In this document: in pieces, positions 55,528 to 64,000 of the stretch
Numbering within the stretch: position 1 is the stretch's first letter
Layout of the letters: every line of letters starts with the position of its first letter
Source of the DNA: Blepharisma stoltei
Taxonomy: Eukaryota > Ciliophora > Heterotrichea > Heterotrichida > Blepharismidae
Reading direction: 5' to 3'
Assembly (NCBI GenBank): GCA_914767885.1
Contig: CAJZBQ010000036.1
Location: 62,001 to 126,000 of the forward strand
Length of the DNA: 64,000 bases
Program-made: the position numbers and the translations under genes
The notes under the pieces: generated by a model
Databases searched by the model: none
Seen by the model: the letters and a program-made list of their open reading frames with translations, nothing else
What the model was told of the DNA's origin: nothing

Positions 55528-56669
55528 AAGTCCAAATAAATATCCACTTGGATTAGCCGTAAAAATAATTCTACTTAAAATAATAAAATGTGCTGTAGAT
55601 ATCCTGAAAATTTATCAATTAATTCTTTCCTGATTTTTCTTATTAATTATATGATAAGGAAAAAATTATCGTTGAAGTTCGAATAAGAAACAATTTCAAT
55701 ATCATTTACGGAATAGATTTAGCAGCTCTTATATAGCATACAGATAACTAGAGTCAGTTAAAGTAGATAGAGAAAAAATCATGAATTTATTCAAATTATT
55801 TCAAAAGTATTAATAGAACTTTTCACTAATTGTCTTCAGAAAATTGGCCAAATTATTAAGTTGAATAAAATAAAAGCAGCATTTGGCTCAATCTTGGGAA
55901 GAATCTGCAATTGCAGAGGAAGTTAATGATCTTGAGGGCGTGTGCCACTCTTTAGGCCTGTATGGTATATAAGCAGCTGGCATTACTAAAGGATCCATAA
56001 AAATGCCTGAATAACTGTAGATAAATGAGATGAATGCTAGATACTCCAAGGAGTTGCAAATGAAACCTTATATATGGATATTGGATTTTTAAATTTAAAT
56101 TGCTGAAGCATCGCCTGAAATCAGAGAAATGAGCTATATTGGGAAAACTTTATTTATTGAATGAGTAAGTGGCTTTCATGGGCTAGCACTTGTGCTAATT
56201 GGTCAAGTTCAGGAGATTAGAGTAAAATTGGAAGGAAGCTACAAATTTGATTGAGTCTAGGATCAGAAGGCAGGCATGGCATCAGCATCGAGGAAGAATT
56301 GAAATGGATCTACAGACTAAGGACTAATTGTAACTTTAAATAAACAACAATCTAAAGGAGCACCAATAACTCTATAAGAAGCCAACAATCATATATATCT
56401 TTAGGTTGAGAGTTTTTCAATAATACGGCACACTCACAGACATTAAGACATTTAAATTGAAGTGGCAGATGAATGAATTGAGGAAAATGAAATCCATCTT
56501 ATAAATGGCTGCTACTTGTATGACGAAGAAAGATTGGAGTCTTTAATGAAGAGGAAGAAATTATTGAAAGTAGATTTACGATTCATTAAATTATGCTATA
56601 TTAGCACAGATTTATTAGTTTAATGAAAGGCTATCATGAAAATATGTTGGTGGAAATGGACAATAATAT
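55528..56669 (+). other. LINE-like debris between TPR copy 2 and a MITE
   Basis: At about 55890-56600 coding-like pieces without a continuous frame (EEVNDLEGVCHSL; IEEELKWIYRLRTNCNFK) resemble the 3' half of LINE proteins and share sequence with about 52155-52210. No intact gene. Confidence 0.35.
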
Positions 56670-57089
56670 TAACTCCCCCCCCCCCCCCCCCCTCCGTGAG
56701 CGAACAAAACCATTAGAAAAATCGCCATTTTTTTTGACCAAAAACCCACCCTCCGTGAGTGAACAAAAAATTTTTTTTTAATAGAAAAAAATTTTAATGG
56801 AAAAAAAAATTTTGATATATAAGTGATAATTAGTATAATGAAATCTAGAGCTAATTCTGTTTAATTTTTAAACAAATTGCGTTTTTAAAACATAAATTTT
56901 GCAAAATTAAATTAATATTTGCTTCCCAATTTTTTTGCAAAATTAGGATTTTTTTTTAAATTTTCGAAAAAAATAATATTTTTTATAAAATTTTATATAT
57001 AATTTTTTTTTTAAAAAAAAAAAATTAACCCCCCTCCGTGAGCGAACAAAAATTTTTTTTGTTCGCTCACGGAGGGGGGGGGGGGAGTA
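56670..57089 (+). mobile_element. Full-length TAACTCCCC MITE (420 bp), intergenic
   Basis: TAACT followed by some 16 C, both CTCCGTGAGCGAACAAAA blocks, and the hairpin end TTTGTTCGCTCACGGAGG...GAGTA. Longer than 21005 mainly through expanded homopolymers. Confidence 0.9.
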
Positions 57090-57615
57090 AGGAGTTTATT
57101 TATCTGCTGATTAGTAAATAAGAAAGGAATTCTTTTCACTATAAATTCTTATCCCCCGAAAATCCAAATTGTCTGCTATTTCTAGCTTTTTTCTATTCAA
57201 TTCAAGGGTCTTTCCAATTTCCTTAATTTATCAATAAATTTGTAGATTCATACATTAAGGTAATTTTTACCTACCAAAACCTTGATCTTCTGTTCTAATG
57301 GAAGCCTTTCCCATCTTCTCCAGTTCCAGTTGAGTTATTGCTATAAAAATCATCAGAATAATATTTATTAGCGCTTATATAGCTATTAAAATCATCAGGA
57401 TATCTCACGAGCTGCTTCTTTTTTCTTTCCAAAATGTCAAATAATTCCATAGCCCGTCCTTTCTGATCCTGCGTAGCTCTGCCCATCACCAGGACAGATG
57501 CAAAAGGACTTAGCAGGCTGCATTTCTCTGCTTTTAGTAATTTATTCAACTGATTTTAGGTAAATTTGTCCACATTTCATAATTTATTTATAGAAAGTTA
57601 TAAAAATAATCAAGC
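57090..57615 (-). other. Upstream region of TPR copy 3 with a divergent ORF of 84 codons
   Basis: Minus-strand frame 57549-57295 reads MNKLLKAEKCSLLSPFASVL, VMGRATQDQKGRAMELFDIL and ends with TAG. The same peptide is recognisable upstream of TPR copy 1. Either a small gene duplicated along with the TPR genes, or the 3' end of an older repeat. Function unknown. Confidence 0.45.
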
Positions 57616-59400
57616 ATGAATAGTGTTTGCTGCTCTCTTTGCTCTTTAGACGCAATCTTTATATCTGTTTGTAGCGAATTTGTATGCCCAAAGCATATAT
57701 TTATATCTGATTGTGGCAAAATTTTATGCCCAAAGCATAAGTCTAAAGGGGATGAACTAAAACGAATAAAAATCCCAATCAACGAAGAATCCAAAGCGAT
57801 GTTATGAAATTTTCTCTACACATTAAAGAAGAAAATTGAAGCCAGATTTGATGAACTCATAATAAATCAGAATAATGAAAAGGACAAGGAAGAACTAAGG
57901 TTAATGCATAAGGCTTTGCATGACTGCAATCTTTTCATGATGAATTTGCTGAAGAAGAAATTTGTTGAGGCGAAGCTCATTTTAAGTCCCTTTGATTATT
58001 TTTTAACTCAGCCAAAGGAAAAAACACAACAATACATAGAAAAGCTTAGAGACCGGAATGATTTATTAAGATTATATCGATCAGCTAAAACGCATTTATT
58101 TGATTTCAATTATTTTAAATTTGAAGATAAAAAGTTTATTCATGGCTGGGCTTATAAGTCCTCTTACAATCTGCACGATCATCTATTGGATTTCTGTATT
58201 ATAGTATTTTTGGATTTTATTAAAATAGAGGAATATGAGATGGCATACGAATTATATGAAAATTTAAAAAGTTATTTAGAATTTTATCAAAACTCTTCGG
58301 ATACAATTAGAGATATTTTAGCTTTATTTGGCGAAATTTTAAAACAAAAAATTATGCAAAAAAAAGATTATCCCCAGCTAGAAGAACAATATCTCCAGCT
58401 CGAAGAACAATGAAAACAAATATTAATCAAAAAGATTACTGATAATTTATCAAAAAAATTTGTTGATAATCAATATGAAAATATAAATCCTTTAGATTTT
58501 TTGGTATATTTATATCCTGATATAGTGCTTCATCTGATATCTAAAGACAGTAATATTTTTGATTATTACTCTCGTATCTCTGATACTGCAAAATTCTTTT
58601 CTCAATTTTATTCTGAAAATACTGAAAAGATAATTAAACAAAAGCTAGGTTTGGAAAAAGAGCGCCAGCAAAAAGATTCATTGGATATTAATGAGTTGGC
58701 CTGCTTTTTAGCCCTTAAAAATGATAAATGGGTTAAGAGAGGTCTAAAACTAGCTGAATCTAAAATAGTTAAACCATTTGGGCGTTTATTTAGTAAATTT
58801 TTTGGAAAAAAAAGTAAAAAAAAAGATTATTCTCAGCTCGAAGAATCAAAACAATTATTAATCCTAAATCCTGCTGATAATTTATCCAAAAAATCAGATG
58901 ATATAAATCCTATCGATTTGTTGAAATATTTATTTTCGAATATGACACCTATAGATCCTATAGATTGTTTGGTATATTTATTTTGTGATATAGTGCTTCA
59001 TATGATGTCTAAAGACTGTAATATTTCTGAATGTTACTCTCGTATCTCTCATATTGCAGAATGCTTTTCTCAATTTGACTCTAAATATATTGGAAATAGA
59101 ATTCACCAAGAGCTAGGATTGATCTATTATGGCAATAAAAACTATGGCGAAGCAATAGAACATTTTATGAAATCAATTGATTATCATAAAGAGCGCCTGG
59201 GAAAAGACTGATCGGACAATAAAGAGTTGGTCTGAGATGAATCCTTAAAATATTTAATTGAAGCCTATCGCTGAAAGGCAAAAGCACATAGTGCACTAAA
59301 ACAGAATAAAGAGATTAGAGAAATTCTAAAACTAGTTGAATCTAAATGTTCAGAAACTAAAGATAAACTTCTTTACGATGCAACGATTGGAGAGATTTAT

Positions 59401-60249
59401 TAACGATGACCCCCCTAATCTTCATGTCTATTGCAACAAAAATTTTTCGAAAAAATGTTCATGAACATAACATTTTTATAAAAAAAATTTAATGCATTTT
59501 TCTCTAGGTGAGTTTCTCAAAAAAACCTTAAAAACAGCGCTTCTTTAGGTGTGCCAATGACCTTCTCATCGAGATTTGGACGGCTATTGTCATCGCTCGC
59601 CATTTTATTAAACTTATCTAGCTAAAAAGTACGGAAAAAATTTAAGATGCGCATCGAAAATTTTTTGCGAGAGGAATAGGATTAGGATTATTACAGGCAG
59701 GCGCTAGCCATATTGGTGACGCAGTCACCAAAAAACCTCCCCTACAGAAGCTTCTACCGTCTATCTCTCTTACGAGTGCTCTTCCGGCACCTTCTGTCTC
59801 CTCCTTGCCTTGTGGCTTCAGTCTTGAGTGGGCAGCTTATGGATTCTGCGGATTTGCTACGGGCGATTGGAGTAGCTTGATTCTAAGGATCAGCTCCTTG
59901 GAGTCTATCGGGTGTCAAAGTGCCTTCCTTCGACAGCCACAGCAAAAAGACTGTTCCCCTGAGGTCTGGGCCGAAACCCCCAGTTTCTCGATAGAGGAAA
60001 TGTCCATGGGTCCTCGGATCCAAAGGACGTTGTTGATCACCTTCATTTCCAGCCACAGGAAAGCAGCCAAAACCTACCCGGATACACACTTCTTGAGCCT
60101 GCGTCTGATTCTCGGCTTGGAGTCCTTCCAGTTCGCCGTAGCTATAAGGTCTGGACTGTTGCTCCCAAGAGGGCAGGTTGACACGTGTCGACATTTTAAT
60201 CTATATAATTTGTTGCAAGAGACATTAAGATTGAGGGGAGTCATCGTTA
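59401..60249. mobile_element. IES (847 bp) with inverted-repeat ends and a GC-rich core
   Basis: Left TAACGATGACCCCCCTAATC and right GATTGAGGGGAGTCATCGTTA are inverted copies. Removal joins GEIY to YYLYDFDKAYK in frame, as in copies 1 and 2. The core (about 59690-60200) is GC-rich and shares GTCACCAAAAAA with the insert at 5994 and TTGAGTGGGCAG with the one at 52698, so a retroposon probably sits inside a MITE. Confidence 0.85.
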
Positions 60250-60579
60250 TTATCTCTATGATTTTGATAAAGCCTATAAAATAATATGAAAATGCATTAA
60301 AATATGTAAACAGAAAAAGTTTATAAACTCGTACGAATTATCAAATTTAAGATTTTTATTAGCAGATATTTATGTCTGAAGAGGTGATTTTAAAAAAGCA
60401 CACGAATCTCTTTGTGAAGCTAAATCGTTCTACAGCATTTTACCTATAGCAGATCCAAATGAGCAAGAAATTTATAAAACATTTGGAGTATTCTATTTAA
60501 ATAGGCAGTGCTATGATGATGCTCTAATAAACTTTGGAAAAATAGCAAATAGATGACCTAGTCATGAGCTGTTATTTGC

Positions 60580-60894
60580 TAACTCACCCCTCCTTGAGAG
60601 ATCAAAACCATTGGAAAAATCCTTATTTTTTGACCAAAAACCCACCCTCAGTGAGCGAAAAAAAAATTTTTATGAAAAAATAATTGATATATAAGTGATA
60701 ATTAATATAATGAAATATCTAGCTAATTCTGTTTAATTTTAAACAAATTGCGTTTTAAAATATAAATTTTATAAATTAAATTAATATTTGTTTTCCCAAT
60801 TTTTGCGAATTAGGATTTTTAAAATTTTTAAAAAAAAAAAAAATTAGCCCCCTCGTGAGCGAATCTTTTTTTTTCTTCACTCACAGAGGGAGTA
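60580..60894 (+). mobile_element. TAACTCCCC MITE (about 313 bp) in TPR copy 3
   Basis: TAACTCACCCCTCCTTGAGAG at the left, GCGAATC/CTTCACTCACAGAGGGAGTA at the right, conserved core between. It splits HELLFA from FSMGIAYF; one surplus G at the right joint leaves a frameshift. Confidence 0.85.
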
Positions 60895-61140
60895 AGGTTT
60901 TCTATGGGAATTGCTTATTTTTGAAAACTGGATTATCAAAATGCACGGGATTTTTTAAATGAAGCAAAAAGCATGATGTCTAGTTATACTGAAAGTAATA
61001 AAAATGAGCTATTTATTGCAAATGCATACCTTGGAGCATTATGCTATCTTCAAGGCAATTTAGAAGACGCTGATAACTACTTTTTTGAAGCATTTAAGCT
61101 TATTGATTACTATGATTTTTTAAATATTGATATGTTTCTA

Positions 61141-61688
61141 TAATGCGTTGGAAAATTTTTCTTAACGGTGTTGATAGGATCGGATGATACAATTAATTTT
61201 AAAAAGAAATTTTAATTGTTTTAGCTCAGTATCTCATAATTCATATAAAACAAAGCTCGCTTTGTCATGGTTCCGATAGCCTGAAATAGAGTAATCTATT
61301 TTATGCTTACTTTGATAGCTCATATTTTTTTAATAGAAAATATTACACATAGTCATTCCTTTAGCATGAAAAAGTTATAATCGCTATTTAAAATTTATTT
61401 TAAATTATAAAAATATAAGTCCCGGCTTGCGCTTATCTGCTACATCATTAATTTATTTTTTTTTAAAATTTAAAAGTCGAAGAACTTTTTGCATAACCAT
61501 AAGCTTTTTTAAACATTTAAATTTAAACTTATTATTCATAGCTCTTCATTTTCCACACATTGGATTTGAGTACAACTTAAACGAGAAGTGCCATTTTTAT
61601 CAAATTTTTTTTCATCTAGCATTTCTTTTTGAAATTTATTGCATCATCAGATCGATCAACACCGTAAGACATTTTTTTCAACGCATTA
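61141..61688. mobile_element. Third MITE type (546 bp) with about 40-bp inverted ends in TPR copy 3
   Basis: Left TAATGCGTTGGAAAA...CTTAACGGTGTTGAT and right ATCAACACCGTAAG...TTCAACGCATTA are inverted copies with small differences. Removal joins NIDMFLY to KSQRFVFSYFY in frame. Found only once in the window. Confidence 0.85.
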
Positions 61689-62217
61689 TAAATCCCAAAG
61701 ATTTGTCTTTAGTTATTTTTATACAAAATCTGATTACGAAAAATGTGAAACTATTTTGTTGAGATTTAATGAAATATTAGAAAATTACAATCATCTGAAA
61801 TTTAGAATGCCTTTATATTTTATTCAACTAGCAGAGCTTTTTATAGCTTGAAATAAAAAGGAACAAGCAAAAGAGTGTTTGATTAAAGCTGAAAGGTTAT
61901 TGAATATAGACAAAATTGTATTATTTTCTAAAGCATCTATAAAAATCAATGACCTAGATTGTATAAGTGACTATATAGATATTGCCAAAATTTATATTTA
62001 TTTATTTAATATTTCTGATGAAAGTCTTAGAAAGGCAGAAAAAATTTTAAAATACGCTGAAGAGGTTGTTAGCGAAAAGAGACGCAATGATCAATTTTCG
62101 AAACTAGATGTTTATATATTGCTTGGTGATCTATATTTTAAAACGCAAAGATATAAAAAGTCAAAACGTTATTTTAGCAAGGCATTAGATTTCCAGAAAA
62201 AATTAACCATAACTTAA

Positions 62218-62934
62218 ATGCAGTGAGTTCTTAATCAATTATTATTTGAAATTGATGAAATATTGGTTAGAAAGGCTAGAATATATATCTTTTAATAATA
62301 AAAATAATTTTACCATATTTGCATCGAATAGCCCTAATATATAAGAATTATATGATTTTTCAATTTAATTTCTAATGATGAATAAAAATTTATATTAAAA
62401 TTCGTTGTAAATTCTATTTATAAAAGATCAGATTTTAATTTTATTTACAGAATAGATTTAGCTACAGATATAGCATGCAGTTGTCTAGATTGACATAAAT
62501 TAATGTTAATAAGAATACGCTTGCACAAGTTCCACTCCTTGACCTCAACTTTGAATGACAGCTCTGAGTAACGGTAGGTGGGATGAATCTCGCTGTCAGC
62601 CTGCTTATGTCCCCAAACCTCTTCAGATCTCTCATCTACATCAGCCTCAGTGTAGAACATCTCTCTTCATGCTGAGTCTCTCAAACAGCACAAAACCCCT
62701 TTCACTGAGCTCAGATATAGGACTGTAGTCCTACCCCAAACTGCCATGCTATATTGTGACATAAATTATTCACAGTGTAGATAGAGAAAAAATTTTAAAT
62801 TTATACAATTTATTTAGAACTATAAATAACGCTGTGAAAAAAGGCTAAAAATAAATATATTGTATATTAATATAGCTCTTGCATAGATTATTATTACTCA
62901 TAATTTTAATTTTTAAAATAAATTTGCATATTAA
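62218..62934. repeat. Intergenic with second copy of the dispersed repeat (62595-62925)
   Basis: The first part is AT-rich 3' flank of TPR copy 3. From 62595 it matches 51355-51690 in the same order, including CATGCTGAGTCTCTCAAACA and the AT-rich tail. No gene. Confidence 0.75.
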
Positions 62935-63789
62935 AATGCCTGAAAAGCCTTATAGTGGATTTGCAACAAGAAACCTCATGGCATCATATAATAATGGAGT
63001 GTGTAGCATTAGAGGGTGCCAAGCACGAGATTTTGCAACCCATGGAAGGACAAGACGACAGAGCTAGAGGGCGACAGGGATCAGCGTTCCGTAAATGAAG
63101 GTTGGAATCGCGGGATGGAGAATGAAACTGGTGCGAAATCTCAGCAGAAGAGCCTGCAAGTGGTGAAGGAAGAAATAGTGAGCAGCATCGCAGCCCATGC
63201 TCAGGGGAGACCTCAAAAAGTGTCGCTCTCTCCTAGAGAAGCAGCTAGAAGGGCTCCGAACGAATGAGATGGAAGCATTTCGATATGATCAACTTAAATG
63301 ATCATCAAAAGATTCAACTCATGACCAAAGACACACTAGGCAGCCTAGGTAATGAGGCACAGAAAGACAAGAAGCTAATAAAGAACATTAAACTATACTT
63401 GGAACTAAACCTGCGAGAAAAATACGGTGATGCAATCGGTGCCTTCAGAGACCTTGGTGAGGATCTCATTGTTTACGTCAAAAGTGCAGAGGTTGCTGAA
63501 GACATTCTCAGAAATGAGTTATATGCTTCGGCATGCTATGCATAGTAATAAAACCATTAATTGAGGAAGGTGTTATTGATCACAGATATTACAGGATAAA
63601 AGTAACCCTTGAGCATCATTTGACAGCTGAAGCGGCAATCAAATACTTGGAGACCATATGAAATGTCATAGAAGTTAGAATAGGAAGTGGAATTGTTGGG
63701 GATGATGGTGTACTGGTAGTATTTGTTAAATTTGAAAATGAGCAAGCTTTAAAGATATCACCGACAACTTGGTCATATTGGGATACAAG
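62935..63789 (+). pseudogene. Broken ORFs, possibly of a retroelement
   Basis: ATG at 62935 opens MPEKPYSGFATRNLMASYNN, which ends early. A GC-rich stretch follows, then an open frame 63264-63545 (QKIQLMTKDTLGSLGNEA; KLYLELNLREKYGDAIGAF), and in another phase 63558-63789 (IEEGVIDHRYYRIKVTLEHH; KYLETIWNVIEVRIGSGI). The last two look like parts of one small alpha/beta domain protein split by a shift. No family recognised; a retroelement ORF1-type nucleic-acid-binding protein is one guess. Confidence 0.3.
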
Positions 63790-63800
63790 TGCATTATAGA

Positions 63801-64000
63801 AATTGCCCGAGGATGGCGCTATATTGCGCCATCCTCGGGCAATTGGAGACACGGCTCCACACGGGAATTGTGTTCCACGTGTGGAGCCATTTTTCCACGT
63901 GGGAAAATGTGGATTCCACACGTGGAAAAAATGGCTCCACACGTGGAATACGGTTCCCGTGTGGAGCCAATTTTCGCTTGCCCTAGGATGGCGCCATATA
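63801..64000. mobile_element. Compound foldback palindrome, cut by the window end
   Basis: AATTGCCCGAGGATGGCGC at 63801-63819 and its exact reverse complement at 63826-63844 form a 19-bp stem. From 63820 to the end, the sequence is a larger inverted repeat with arms of about 85 bp (GGCTCCACACGGGAA / TTCCCGTGTGGAGCC; TTCCACGTGTGGAGCCA / TGGCTCCACACGTGGAA). Much GC-richer than its surroundings. Similar in kind to the foldback at 17563-17794. Confidence 0.85.

Larger units (their letters stand above)
57616..62217 (+). pseudogene. Cys/His-knuckle plus TPR-like protein, copy 3 (three inserts, frame breaks)
   Basis: Starts MNSVCCSLCSLDAIFISVCS and has the second knuckle element twice (EFVCPKHIFISDCG, KILCPKHKSKG). 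Longest paralog: it carries two versions of the block DIVLHLISKDSNIFDYYSRI (second: DIVLHMMSKDCNISECYSRI). Three TA-bounded inserts (59401-60249, 60580-60894, 61141-61688) are removed. One extra G next to the MITE at 60580 shifts the frame before FSMGIAYFW, and the last codons (KKLTIT-TAA) run out of frame compared with copy 2. TGA is Trp throughout. Probably a recent pseudogene, or a gene with two sequence errors. Confidence 0.72.

Noticed and set aside
59805-60284. 159-codon ORF, and 59883-60194 on the other strand
   Set aside because: Both lie in the GC-rich core of the eliminated element at 59401 and have no recognisable protein pattern.

Overview
The window reads as germline (micronuclear) DNA of a heterotrich ciliate, most probably Blepharisma. 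Three lines of evidence agree. (1) TGA is read as tryptophan: conserved Trp positions are TGA in nearly every gene (one paralog has DLPDNN-TGA where another has DLPDNN-TGG), while TAA and TAG end genes. (2) The one clearly spliced gene (7821-9450) has five introns, each exactly 15 nt. (3) Genes are interrupted by AT-rich or repetitive inserts bounded by TA dinucleotides; removing each insert and keeping one TA restores the reading frame and paralog-like protein. These behave as internal eliminated sequences (IESs). Stentor has the same tiny introns but keeps TGA as a stop, so Blepharisma is the better fit; the genus is an inference.

Layout. 1-6.6 kb: two cyclin-like paralogs, one rebuilt by removing two IESs, one decayed, separated by MITE and LINE debris. 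7.8-9.5 kb: a PIN-like membrane transporter with one IES. 10-20.8 kb: five copies (A-E) of a SABATH-type small-molecule carboxyl methyltransferase in several states of decay (C and D whole), with a PhoD-like phosphatase between B and C; copy A carries a complete but decayed Tc1/mariner transposon. 21.9-25.6, 52.4-55.5 and 57.6-62.2 kb: three paralogs of a helical-repeat protein with an N-terminal Cys/His knuckle, each broken by different inserts. 26.7-30.1 kb (minus): an uninterrupted 1,145-residue Cys/His-finger, kelch-like and TPR protein. 31.1-46.1 kb: a giant surface-protein gene (six lectin-like/LamG domains alternating with furin-like Cys-rich clusters, then REJ, GPS-like and multi-TM regions) broken by twelve inserts; removing them leaves exactly 3,803 codons with a single in-frame TAA. 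46-52 kb: repeat-rich DNA with full-length and nested MITEs, a decayed retroviral-type integrase gene, a minisatellite and a decayed LINE reverse transcriptase. 62.6-64 kb: retroelement-like sequence ending in a large foldback palindrome.

Mobile DNA dominates. A roughly 390-bp MITE with TAACTCCCCC...GGGGGAGTTA ends occurs at least ten times; it matches in size and character the abundant pogo-derived MITE reported from the Blepharisma germline (identity from memory, not searched). A second MITE shares its repeated terminal motif with the Tc1/mariner element. GC-rich inserts flanked by 7-14 bp direct repeats look like target-primed retroposons. Several inserts are strong palindromes.

Together the window shows an expanded accessory gene neighbourhood whose genes work only after developmental DNA excision, with paralogs at every stage from whole to dead. 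Exact insert ends carry an uncertainty of one or a few bases wherever several TAs sit side by side.
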